A stretch of DNA of 64,000 bases, from assembly GCF_020497125.1 (NCBI RefSeq), contig NC_059079.1, positions 50,169,114 to 50,233,113 of the forward strand. Direction: 5' to 3'. Within the stretch, counting starts at the first letter, position 1. Each line of letters begins with the position of its first letter. Positions 10,616-22,100 of this stretch are shown here, piece after piece. The position numbers and the translations under genes were made by a program. Source of the stretch: Mauremys mutica. Lineage: Eukaryota > Chordata > Testudines > Geoemydidae. The notes below the pieces were generated by a model, which saw only the letters and a list, made by a program, of their open reading frames with translations, was not told the DNA's origin and searched no databases.

Positions 10616-13033
10616 CCCAAACACATTCACAAACAATCCTGTGCAGGAAGGATGTGCAATCCTATTAGGAAGTGGAGGCACTTCAGGCTAGTCACACTGA
10701 CCAGGCTAGATCCCTGAAAGGGAGAGATGGGAAGAGGGCAGGACCAATAACTCTGACTACTACACCACAGCAATCAGTGGAAGCAGTGGATAGCTACGTT
10801 GCTGATGTGTGCACTGTTCTAGAGTCCCGGAAGAAATTCTGTCTGAGTCAGTCAGAAGTGTAACCCATAGAATCCCACACCAAGATGGTGCAAGTGGCCT
10901 AAAAGCCAGAATCTCCTCTTCCACCCCTATTCTCTTCAGTTTTGTGAAAATCTCACAATATTTGATGTTGTTCTTAAAGGGTCAGCTGCTGGAGATAAGT
11001 AAATGCCAGGGAAATTCTGTTTTTATTTTTAAAAGTCACAAACTAGCAGACAAGCCTCAAGATATTTATATATATTTTTTAATCTCCTGCTTTTTAAGTC
11101 AATGTCATTATCTGGATACCTTACCCATAATTTTTTAACATATGGGGTTAGCAATTCATTGCCATTTTACTTTACTTAACCTCAGCCCTCTATCCTGGCT
11201 TAACCATCTGACTGTAAAATTATAGTAGTTACTCTACAATTACATCAGCCATACAAAGAAGATCCATCTATCCCATACCAGTCACCACTGTATATTGATG
11301 GAAAGGAGAAATTAATAGCTGATAAACAGTATTTCTGATGGTGCAACCACATCTAACCCCTCTGCTGATGAATACACACACGGTTTCTGGCCCAGTTGTT
11401 TTACTAGATTAATTTTCTCTTTGTGGATAGCAGCCAATCTCAGAAGAGTAGGGCAATGTACAGCATCCTATGGTGTGAGTTTGGTAACTCATGCAGGTTT
11501 CAGGTATGTGTGTGAGTGTATGACTTTGTATTAAACATAGATAAATAACTCATTTTAATTGGGGGAGAGAGGAAGAAAATATACAGAAACAGCTCGTTCC
11601 CCATGAATGAAATGTTGAAAAATACTAAAATAGAGCTCTCCAGAAAAGGCAGGGGAGAAAGTCACTGGACTTCAGTGTAATAGAATGAACCATGTCTCTA
11701 TTAAAACCAAGATACCAAGGTCAAAAGATTTCTATAAAATAAAATTCTATCTTATATTCTGTTTGTTTTGTATTGTGCAAACACTCTATTCATCTACTGA
11801 TTTAGTTTAATAACTGTGGGTGTTAAAAGAACTAGAGACTGAACAAGAAAGATTCAAAATCTGAGAAATGTGTCAAGCCATTTAAAAAGAAAAATATATA
11901 CAGTATAAATAGATGGCAATTAAATATTCACTGGTGGGTTTTCTTGCAATCTTTTTGACATTTAAATCACAGCCTTTTTAAAAAAAATCTCACTAATGCA
12001 AAAACACTGACAACATAAGGAGTCAAGAGATTAAGCCTTTTTGCTTTAACTTTAATTACTTTGTCATAATTTCAGTTAAGGGCAAGGCACTTTAGTAGGT
12101 TATCACATTTCTCCTCCCAAGTGTTTCAAAAGTCAAGTACAGTTTCTGCAGACTAAATATGTAGTGTATGAAATAATTAGATGAAAAGTTATAGCAGAAT
12201 AAGATGCAGAGAATGTATTATAGCTGGTACATAGGCACTTTAAGGAGGTGGCAGTACTGCTCCCATAAAATGTTGTCAATACAACTTTTTTTTGCAAGAA
12301 ACCAATTGCAATATAAGTGTCAGTGCTGTATTTGCCTGGAAAATTACATGCAGCCTCAAAAATCTCAAAATAAACTTGTATGGGGTTTTGGAAGAAAGAC
12401 GAGTGCAAAAAAGACATTGATAATGAAGAAAAACAAAAAACAAAAAAAATTGCTGTGTGATATGCTGTTAATGTGTGTATATGCAACTTTCGCATGCATG
12501 ATTAATGTTAATAACACTTTTATTGCACCAGTTTTTTCAGAATTTAAGTAAAATTCAACTGCTTCAAATTTCATTATTCTGGCCCATAATGGATAATATC
12601 TGGCGACTTTACATTAGGGCCATTGTAAACATTAATGGTAAATGCACCCCTGACCAAAGTGCCTACACAAGTCCTATGCACCACTGAAGTGCTATTTTGT
12701 GGGCTTAAGTGGAACTGCAGCAGCCACTAGGTCTTGAGCTGATCCTCTGCAAAGGGGTGAATTTCACCCCAAGATTGTTTTGCATTTATTTTCCTGAAGC
12801 TGTAGAACACATACATGAAGTATAATAACAGAATAAACATATTAATTTAAGAAAGATTAAGTGAGGTGTCACTTGCTCAGCAATTAGAGTTGGACTGCTA
12901 TGAATATTAAAAACATGGATGTGTGTGCAGTGAATACTAGATATCAAATGTAAATCAAATCACACTGTGTCCATTCCATCATGAGATGCCTTCCTATGAA
13001 ATTAAAATTCCTATAATTATGAAAAAAGATTAA
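10616..13033. other. AT-rich intergenic DNA, no feature seen
   Basis: No convincing coding, RNA or mobile-element signature. Open frames at 12133-12574 lie in low-complexity A/T-rich sequence on both strands and look accidental. Confidence 0.4.
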
Positions 13034-13107
13034 AGGGCCTGATCTGAAGCCCTGTGAAGTCAGTGGAAGTCTTTCCATTAATTATAATGGGTTTTGGATC
13101 AGGCCCT
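13034..13107. mobile_element. Short palindromic MITE
   Basis: AGGGCCTGATCTGAAGCCC is mirrored by GGGTTTTGGATCAGGCCCT. The centre resembles CAGTGGAAGTCTTTCCATTA. Same style as the family at 2839. Confidence 0.65.
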
Positions 13108-13577
13108 AAACAAAACCCTCTTGAACAGCAATTTTCAATCGTAATCTTCTGCAAAACCAGTACCCCCACCTGCAAGCTTCCTTTATCAACAAGACTTCAG
13201 AACAGTTCTGGCCAGGACACCATTAGGACTGGCATAAAACCTAAAGAGAAAAACAGAAAGGCATTAGCATATCAACATGTCTTTATCTAAAAAGTATCCC
13301 TCAGAGCTTGCCGATGTTCTTAATAATAAACACACAAAAAAAGATATTGCTGCACGTGCACAATCTGGCACTGTTGATTTATCCCATCCATACAACTTTA
13401 TCTCACTGACTTTTCCTGGGGATTTTGTCCTTTTCAGAAAATGGACAATGTCCTTATTGAGTATCTTGAATCTACAAGTCTATTTGATAGTCACTGCAGG
13501 TTTGATGCACAACACTTTTTGTTAAGGAGAACACTGATCTTTACATAAACAAAGTGACCTTTCCTCTCACTAGCATT

Positions 13578-13609
13578 GGGGGGGGGAGGGAAGGGGAGAG
13601 AGCAAGGGG
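13578..13609 (+). other. G-rich tract with G-quadruplex potential
   Basis: Runs of 9, 3, 4 and 4 G within 32 bp on the + strand, about 750 bp upstream of the CpG-rich region. Structure formation is not shown. Confidence 0.5.
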
Positions 13610-14339
13610 AAAGGAAGGAGGAAGGAATCCTGTACTACTTGTTGCCAGCTTTGACACTCGGGAATCATTTATGCTCTTATAAAAAGTATAATGGAAATGG
13701 AATGTAAAACAAAGGTGTTGAGCAGTTTACACACACACACATCACGGTCGAGTACACGTAAATGACTGTAAGAAAGCCAAACTGAGTGGTCAATGAAATC
13801 ATCAGAAAAAAAACCCATATATTCTTACTGAAAAGCCGACATCGCCTAATCGATCCATACAATACAGCATAGTGACTTGTATTCAGAGTATCAGAGGGGT
13901 GTAATCCCTACAATACGACAAAGTGCAATCTGTATGCGGGTTAATATACCAGTCATGTCGCGTATTGATGGGGCTCTCTGATCACTGGAAGCATGGTAGA
14001 ACATGGCCAAGCTATCTTACGCTTGTAAAAATTCAAGGATTCCATAGCTTCCTGCTGGGTCTGCAAGCTGTTCATGTCGACATATTAAGGCAGGCAATCA
14101 GGAATTAGCTTTCATTTCATTGATGTCAAATTGTCAACTCGACTATATGGCTATATACTGAGAGGGACAGTGAGGATATGGAGAAGGGTGTTCTCCTGTG
14201 GTTACTCCTCTCCCACCCACCCCACCTCCCGCACCTTGAAATTCACTACACACTCAAGAGCCACTATTATGGAAAAAAGAAAAGGAAATTTTCCACTAAC
14301 TCAGCTCGTGATTGACATGCAGAGAGCAAGCGAATGAAT

Positions 14340-15270
14340 AGCAGAGAGAAGTGGTGCGCGTCTTTGGCCACAGCAGAAAATCAGATTACTTACTTACTTA
14401 CTTACTTACCAGGGACGCCTTGCACCAGGGCAAATGTTTATTCCCTCGATCACCCACCTCCTCAAGCTCCTCCGAGAAATCAGTCTCCGGCATTGCCCCC
14501 TCCTTCCCTCCCTCTCCGCCCAAGGAGAGAACAAGATTGAGAGCGAGGGAGGAAAGAGAGGAGAGAGGGCAAAAGGCTACCTGGGAGCTCATTGTCTAGC
14601 GTCCCTGTGCGGGGATAAATCTCGAAACACAAAATCAGGCACCTAGGATCAGCAGACGGTCCGCTGGGAAGAGAGGCAGCTCCTTGAGGAGGAGGAGCAG
14701 GATCCGTACAGAGGGAAGGAGCTGACTTAGAACAATAGGGTCTCAGATAGAAGGCTTGGTTATAAAGTAGCCTTAGGGAATGGAGCGGGAGGGGATAACC
14801 TTACCCGATCCATACGGCAGCTATCGCTTGTTCAACTGCAGCCTGCGCCGTACCCGGATACGCGAACGGCACAGTCACGCCGGAGACAGCAGCAGAGCCA
14901 TTTCTCCCGGCCTTTGCCGAACGCGAAAACCAAACACAGAACAAAGCCCCCGCCCACTCCCAGTTCCCCAAAGTGTCATCGCAGCCCCACAGCCATCCCC
15001 GGCACGGGGACCCGGCGGAATCAAGCCTTGCGAAGGGGATTCATATGATCACGGGAGGAGCTGGAGCAGCTCCTTCGGCTGCTAGTCACTTTCTCTTTCT
15101 CCAAAAGCGCCGTGCTCCCAGCACAGCTGCTTTCAGCTCCTTCTCCCCTGTAGCATCTTCTACGCTACACCGGTTCCTCGCGCCAATCGCGGTAGATTTA
15201 GTCCATGGTTTGGTGTGGTTAGTTCCCCCCAGCCCTTCGGTGTCCCCTGTCACCCCCCACCCCATGGTGT
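14340..15270 (+). promoter_or_regulatory. CpG-enriched region, likely BRINP3 promoter / first-exon area
   Basis: CpG dinucleotides are far denser here than in the flanks; I count roughly 45 in about 900 bp, while the surrounding DNA is AT-rich and CpG-poor. A TATA-like TTATAAAG lies at about 14760-14767, and a CCAAT box in a CpG-rich setting (GCGCCAATCGCGG) lies at about 15180-15192. The region lies upstream of a consensus donor at 15934 and on the same strand as the BRINP3 coding exon 27 kb further on. CpG islands mark vertebrate promoters. The transcription start is not resolved. Confidence 0.6.
14386..14409 (+). repeat. (TTAC)6 microsatellite
   Basis: Six perfect TTAC units at the edge of the CpG-rich region. 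Confidence 0.95.
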
Positions 15271-15705
15271 TGACTCGTGGGGGTTCAGAGGAAAGCCACG
15301 GGAAAGGCACTGACTTGATATTAAAGTCCTAGTAATCATGAACCACAGCCCAGGGTATCTCTGGAGAAGTACAGACCAGTGCAGTATCTCTGAGGTTGCC
15401 CCCTCTTGAATTCTCATTGGATCCTCCCCAGCTCCCTAAATCATTCCCGCTGCTATATCTATCAGCATGACTACAGCCTCGCTCACTAGTTCTCGCTGTA
15501 TCTCACTGTCTCCACCACATCCTTGTACTTCTCTGTGCAGATTTCTCTGTGCTCCTTCCTCTCGAACTGGGTTGGCAGAGCCTCTCGCCTTTTTTAACCT
15601 ATAGGAAGTCTCACGATTTGTTATTATTTATCTCTTTTGCCTAAGGATCATCAAAGATCCCACACTCTCCCCCCCACACGCACACTTCTCTTGACATATT
15701 TGATT

Positions 15706-15706
15706 C

Positions 15707-15741
<35 letters not shown>

Positions 15742-15767
15742 ACACACACACGCACACGCACACACAG
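15706..15767 (+). repeat. (CT)n-(CA)n compound microsatellite
   Basis: About 17 CT units with one interruption, followed by CA units with CG variants. It separates the CpG-rich core from the candidate exon ending at 15933. Confidence 0.95.
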
Positions 15768-15768
15768 T

Positions 15769-15933
15769 GGTTTATTTTACTTGGTGCTGTGCCACCAGGA
15801 CCTGCTGATTATTTCTAAAGGGCCACCACCATGCAGATCACTTTTTTAGCTTGAAGCTGAAGATCATGGAATGTCTGCTTGGATTCTGGCTTCGTTTCGC
15901 TCACAATCATCTCGCTTCCTGAAATTTCACCTG
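15769..15933 (+). other. Candidate non-coding first exon of BRINP3 (3' end at a strong donor)
   Basis: The stretch ends in TTTCACCTG|GTGAGTAAG, a near-perfect donor (GT at 15934). It lies about 700 bp downstream of the CpG-rich core. It contains two very short upstream ORFs: 15831-15854 (7 codons, CCACC just before its ATG) and 15866-15922 (18 codons). The 5' boundary given is arbitrary, set just past the microsatellite. Competing donors after 17625 (TAG|GTAAGTG) and 19180 (TAG|GTAAGG) could define alternative first exons. Confidence 0.4.
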
Positions 15934-17279
15934 GTGAGTAAGTTTATTTCCCGCGCATGCCGTTTTTAACAAATTTGACACTAATCTAGAGTAATGTTTA
16001 GGTCTCGCCATTTTAATGCTCTATCCTTTTACTTTCCGAACTCGAAGACTTATAAAGCACCAGTCCTACTTGACCACATCCATTAATGTTACTCACAGCC
16101 AGAGGCAGTAAGTTATAACCTGCACCACGATTACACTACATTCCGCTGCTTATTCATCACATTTTATTAATGTTTGCATCAGACAATGTACCTGCTACAT
16201 CCCTTGCTTCATTAACCCGTTCCTCAACTCCACACATATATACTGGCACTCGTAAGTATTTTGAAAGGACGCATTATTTCAATATACTGCAGGAGAATTA
16301 GTCCCGTGATAATAGAATCGGGGTGCGGGGGTATGGGGGTGTGTGTCTGAGAAAGTTCATTACTCTTGCTGATCCCCACAGAAGAAGGCTGTTCAGGTTG
16401 GTGAGGATTTTGCTTTATTTTCAATCAGTTCAAAGAAAGAGAAAGAGAAGGGAGAGCTTTTCAAACCTGATCAAATATACTCGATGGAGCTGCGCGGCAG
16501 GTCTTGAAGTTGAAGGAGATGTCTGGAATTTGGGTTTATGGAAAGGAGGCGTAGTTTGAGCAGCCTGTAGACACCTCTCTTTCCCTTCATGACAGAGGAA
16601 GGGAATCCTGGGGAATTATAATAATTCTGGCATAGTTCTAATGAGCGAACTTGCTCTCACCTCCTTCCTGCACGTCCATTTCTGATTTCACCTTCTGATT
16701 CCACCCCTCCGCCCTCATACCTGTATTTTACTACAGTGCAGACAGCAGCTCAGGAGCCAGCTTGGTTCTTAATAAAACGCACGCACATTTACACGGAGCC
16801 CATCTTTTGACCAACTGAGGACTTTTGCTTTCGCTGAAACCCCCCCCCCCCCAGTTAGTACAGAAATAAAAAATGTCAGATGACTTCATGGAGCCATTTG
16901 TAGCAGCGTCTTTTAACATTATTATTTCTTTAATTAGAGATTATCCACATTCAATAGTAGAAGATGGGGAGGGAAATACCTTTCACAGCGAGGTATTAGT
17001 TTAGTTCCATTTCGCTGTCGAGTGATTTGGCTTGAGCGGGGTAGGTTACGTGATATGGTCATGTCTATCACATTGCATTCATAGATCACGGAAGGAACTC
17101 AGTTTGTGATCCTAACAGGTAGATGGGCCAGTGACAGAGAACGAGGATCTGATTGAATGTATTGGCTGGTGGATGGGAGAGGAGCGAAAAGATCAGTGTT
17201 CTCTCAGTACCTGCTCCTGTCCCTGAGAGTCCTCCTTCCTTCTCCTTCAAGTGCTGGATTATCTGGGGAGGGAGGAGTT

Positions 17280-17625
17280 AAAAAGCCCCTCAGCCCTCGG
17301 ATCCAGTTGAGAAAGTCCATTTCCCTTTCAGCTCCTTTCCTCTGGGCTGAGCATGGAACTCCTACGCCTCGTCACCTTGCTGTAGCTGTGTGTGACTTCC
17401 CGCTTCAGTCTTCCCTCCAGGGGAAACCTATCGGGAGCATCATTATTGACCGTTCTCCCTCACCCATTGAGCCAGGGTGTGTAATGAATCAAATCTCAAT
17501 AGGGGCTAGTGAATTGCGCTTCCCCTGCTGCTGCTGGGATCCTCCACTACCAAACGGGTCAGGGGAAAGAAACTTCCAGTGCAGTCAGATCCTTTTCCCC
17601 ACCCCAGATGTAGCCGAATGTCTAG
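17280..17625 (+). other. Candidate alternative first exon ending at consensus donor
   Basis: A TTAAAAAG TATA-like motif at about 17278-17285 precedes a GC-moderate stretch that ends TCTAG|GTAAGTG (GT at 17626), a perfect U1-type donor. A 169-codon open frame (17157-17666) overlaps it. That frame shows no family resemblance, and its start lies upstream of the TATA-like motif. I treat the block as possible 5'UTR rather than protein. Evidence is positional and motif-based only. Confidence 0.25.
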
Positions 17626-18642
17626 GTAAGTGCATTTCAGAGGCTCTGCCTAACTGCTGTTATTAATTGTATTATTATTATTAATTAAAACTCCCGAACG
17701 GTAAGGTGCAAAATGGGGACAGGGGATTTCATTTGTGCATCATCTACAAGCTGTTAAATGTTTGCACTCTGGAAAGGCGATTTATACGCTATGCCCTCGG
17801 AGGGGGGTGGGTACTGGTCAAGGGATAGCATTAGGGAAGCTGACTTGCTTAGAGCACGTTCAGCTGATGGATGGTGGGAATGCATCGGAAATAAGAACTG
17901 ACATAGGTTGGCCCGTGTGGCTTTTTCATACTTTACTAGAGGAATAAAAAAAATCCTTTGCATACAAACACCAAATAAATCAATGCAATTAATGTAGTCT
18001 AAATGGGCATTTGCAGCCAGCAAGCATGAGGCATGCTTACTAGAGAAGATTCCCATTAGCCTTAATGCTTCATTTCCAGCGTTCAACAGTTCTAGCCAGA
18101 GGAAACCCACTGCTCACCACACCATCAGGATAGATGACTCAGAAAATCTGTAGCCTCATTCAACAGCCTGACACTCCATCCCCTCCTCCCCCCCCCCCGT
18201 CTTGTTTTGTTTTAAAGGCGTGATAGTGCGTAAATAAAATTAACTCCCTTAGGGGGAAAGACCTACGATAGCCAGCGTGGTTTCTTTTAGGTTTGTATAA
18301 TAGCCTTCCTAAATTGTCTTCACTGCCAAAGATCACCAGCGCTATCATCAATCATCATCATCATCTCCCGCCAGTAGCTTCATGGATCCTGGGCTCAGAT
18401 CCTGTTCCAGATCTTAAAATGATTTTGAATCTTTCCATTGTGAGTGATAGACACTAAGGTAGAGGTGTCTTTAGGGGGAGTTAGTTGCCTGTCTCCTTTA
18501 TAAACACACTTCACAAGCAAGTGGGGCTGATCATTAGTCTGTATTTGAATTCTACTCAACTCTTGAAAGTTTTGCTTTTCGTTTGGGCGGTGGAAGTGGG
18601 GGGAGGAGGGAAGTGCAGATCCCTGGTAGTGTCTGTCCTTCA

Positions 18643-18656
18643 CCGGCAGAGGGCGG
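18643..18656 (+). promoter_or_regulatory. CTCF-like core motif
   Basis: CCGGCAGAGGGCGG agrees with 13 of 14 positions of the degenerate CTCF core CCASYAGRKGGCRS. It sits in a GC-rich pocket between the promoter zone and intron 1 proper. Occupancy is not known. Confidence 0.35.
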
Positions 18657-18760
18657 GGTTCCCAGAGTGGAGTGAGTGAGTTACTTTTGCAGCCAGGCGG
18701 TGGCAGACTCTTGTAGTCTCTGACGGCTGGAGTCCTCTTTCTCGGAGTCTCTCACCTTAG

Positions 18761-18804
18761 AGGTCACTTTGCTTTGCATCAGTTTGAGGAGCACAAAGTG
18801 ACCT
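18761..18804. promoter_or_regulatory. Inverted repeat of extended AGGTCA half-sites
   Basis: AGGTCACTTTG at 18761-18771 is mirrored exactly by CAAAGTGACCT at 18794-18804, with a 22-bp spacer. Each arm carries the nuclear-receptor half-site AGGTCA. The wide inverted spacing is not a classical DR5/DR2 retinoic acid response element. Still, a symmetric pair near the 5' end of a retinoic-acid-inducible family gene is suggestive. Confidence 0.35.
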
Positions 18805-19180
18805 GCCCTTGCACCATCTCGCATTTCCCCCTCCCCAAGAAAAAGCCTGCTTGAGAATTATCCAGGGGATTTGTTGCCTGCTATCTCCCTCCAGAAGATG
18901 AGGATGTATCAATTTGTGTAAGCTTGCCAAATCTGCGTGCACCCGGGGTTGACCAGAAAGAGTTAATAAAGATTGCAGGCTGCTCCCAGCATGAATCCTA
19001 TGTGTACCTCATAGCTATACTAGCCAATCATAGGCAACAGAGGTATGAACTATAGGATGGTGTAAAAAGCAAGGTAAAGAAATTTGGATGTAAATTGTCA
19101 CGGCATATTGGACTACAGGAGTCTGGGCTGTCTTGGCTACTGATCTCTGTGCACTTACAGACCATCATGCATTTTAGTAG

Positions 19181-22100
19181 GTAAGGGTTTTGTTACCAGC
19201 AGTCTATACTGTGTTTTATTTCTGCATTCATGTGCATTTTCCATGTACATTTCATTAAGTGTTTAATTGCATCCTGCCCTGAATTACTCCTTCACAAACT
19301 ATTCCATACCATTTCGTTTTGGTTGATTGCACCATAAAATTGTTACTGTTCTAAAAGGGGGACTGGGGAAAACGGTAACATGATATAATTTAGTGTGGGT
19401 GAGGCATTTCTTAAGGCTGTATTAGTTTAAAATGTTAATGATTTCCGTTAGAGAAGAAGTAAGCATATGGAAAGTGTATTTGTGCAGTCCAGTAATTCAT
19501 GACTGGCATAAAAATATAATGCATGTGCTGAGTGAAAAATGTTCTCTGTATAGAATTGATATCTGCCACAGATCCCCACCAAATAAAGGCCACTTTGAGG
19601 CAGACTTATAATAAAAGAAATCTTTTGTGCACCCTCAGTTAATTAGGGACACAGCTGTTTAGCTGGCTCACAAATCTGAGAGAAGAAACCATAATATATT
19701 ATTTTCTAGAAACTCTCATGTCTAACTCTTCTTTTAAATGTCGCACAAGAGAAAGATATTTTTAAACAAACAAAATATCTATTTTTAAAGAAGAGTGTAA
19801 CTGGAACACTAAGCATATGTGGATAAATGTATATTAACAGTATAAACAGTAACTTCAGCATCACAGGCTGTATAGATACTGGAGTTTAGGTAGTGCTGTC
19901 AATGCTCAAACTTTGAAGTGTAGCACACTCCTATTATTAAAAAAAATAGATATGGTAGCATAGCTGTATGGTATGTTATGAAGAGACTTTGCTTTGAAAA
20001 TACTGTAGAAATGTTTAAATTGTAGTGGAGGAAGCAGTAGTCAGTCTCTGTTGCATTGCTGTTTCAGAGATATCACAGTTTCATATACAGACGAGGTGAA
20101 AAAAAAATCTTGCCTTGAATTATTTTCTCTTTAAATCTTGTATATAAGGTTAGGGGGAAAATATTTGGTGTTATTTCCTGTAGCCTTATAACCACCTGCA
20201 TTGAGGAGAGATAAACCCTACAACATACATTTATCAATACAGTTTCTGCATTTGGAGTGTTCACTCATGAAATGGTGAAGCATTGAGAATGAAAATGTTA
20301 ACTAGCAAACATGCAAACAAGCAGCTGAACATTTTACAGATCTCACTGCAAAAGGCAGCATTTGTACAACTAACAATTGCAACAACTTGAGAATCTTCGA
20401 GCAATATAATCACTGTCTATTCCTGCCTTATTCTTTCTATTACTAAGTGTCTGAGTTCTATTGTGAAAAATTAATTACATTAGTCCACTAGTTGTTCATA
20501 CCAACCTGTGTTTGAGAAGTTTTTTTTTTTAATTTATATAAATGGTAGTGACTTTCCACTGATCTCAAAATACAGGAGATAAATGTTGACTTATGGGACT
20601 AAAATAGTTGATTTCATTTGGATTAGTTTGAAATCAGGTTTTCTTATTTGACTTTGATCAGTCTAGAAAACATCTAATTTTTTAAATTAAATGGAAAGAA
20701 GTAATGTCCATCTAAACCTAATACAAGCTTGTTTTCCTTCACCAGTAGTTTTCACAAATCTAAATGGAAATTGGGAGAAGATCAAGAATTCTATCAATTT
20801 ATCAGAAATATCTTAGTTTTCATTTAGGAAACAAAGGGGTGGGACTTCCTAAATAGTAGTTTCTGGAAATATTAAATATTTATCAACTGTCATATGTAAC
20901 CTGTGCACCCCTCTTTCTAGACATAGATTTTTCAAAACATTGTTAACTTCTTTTGGGAGTGAAATCACTAGAAGTACAATTTGACAGATGTTTCTGAAAT
21001 ATACTTTCAGGAAGATCATGTTAAGAAGGGCTAGCCCATGTGATTCTTAACATGGGTAACTTCATTTTATGAGACTGATGTTTCACACCTTCCTAATCCC
21101 AAACTTTACTATTGGCATGGAATTGTGTGTCTTTGAAATTTTCAACAATAATCCTCCTTTAGACCTTATTGTCTTATTTAGTATGTCTGCTCCTCATGAA
21201 AGGCCTTGGTGTTGCACCATTAAAAATGATGGGAGTTTTGTTACTGACTTCACTCAGGGCAGGATCAGTCACCAAGAGTATAGGTTGGAATAAGAAGTGG
21301 ATTTTAATATTTTTTTAAAAAACCAACCTTCTGGGGACACTATTACATTACATGTTGCATACATGCTAGTACCAGAGGACTTCATTGGAATGAATACTAT
21401 TAAAAGAGACTAGAAGTGAAGTGTTATGGAACTGGTCTTATTGTTTTATGTCACACTGTTCAAATGATGTGTGATACACTATCATACTTCCACATATAGC
21501 AAAAATGTATGAAGAGCCTCATTTTCAAAAGTGCATACCTCCCACTGAGTTGCAGGTGCCCTCTGAAATATCAGGGCATTACACTGTAAGGGACATTGAA
21601 AATAGTGTAAGTAATAAAGTTTTCTAGCCCTGAAGTTAATTTAAAAAGCCAGGTAGATATTGTTCTCCAGGCACTTCAGGCAATGGATGCTATATCATGG
21701 CATCCATTTTAAGCAGAACCTCCACGGAAATGATTGGGGAGTTGTACTTAAACCCAGTGGCATCATATAGTCTATTATCAGAAAGAACCAAGGACGTTCA
21801 CCAGAATGTTGAGACTTTATGAGTTTAACTAATGCACTTTTCACAAAGACCATAGATTTTTTTTCCATCTTCAAAGGAAAATTGACCAGGTGATATATAC
21901 TGCTAGCTCAATTAAGATTATTAAACCATAGTGGTTTCTCTTATAATGAGGTGAGATCCCATGGCTCTTCAGTCAGGTACCTTTGCTGAAGCAGTCACAT
22001 TAATGGTGATTAGAAAATGCTGCACATTTGCAGTAACACCTTCATTGCCAGACTTACCAGCCACTTGGTTAATGAGAGAAGCAATTTTGTGACATCATTC

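Noticed and set aside
14780..15332. Two overlapping frames of 101 and 119 codons in the CpG-rich region
   Set aside because: No family resemblance. CpG-rich DNA has few stop codons, so such frames are expected.
17157..17666. 169-codon open frame in the promoter zone
   Set aside because: No domain or family resemblance, and a consensus donor interrupts it at 17626. More likely 5'UTR or chance.
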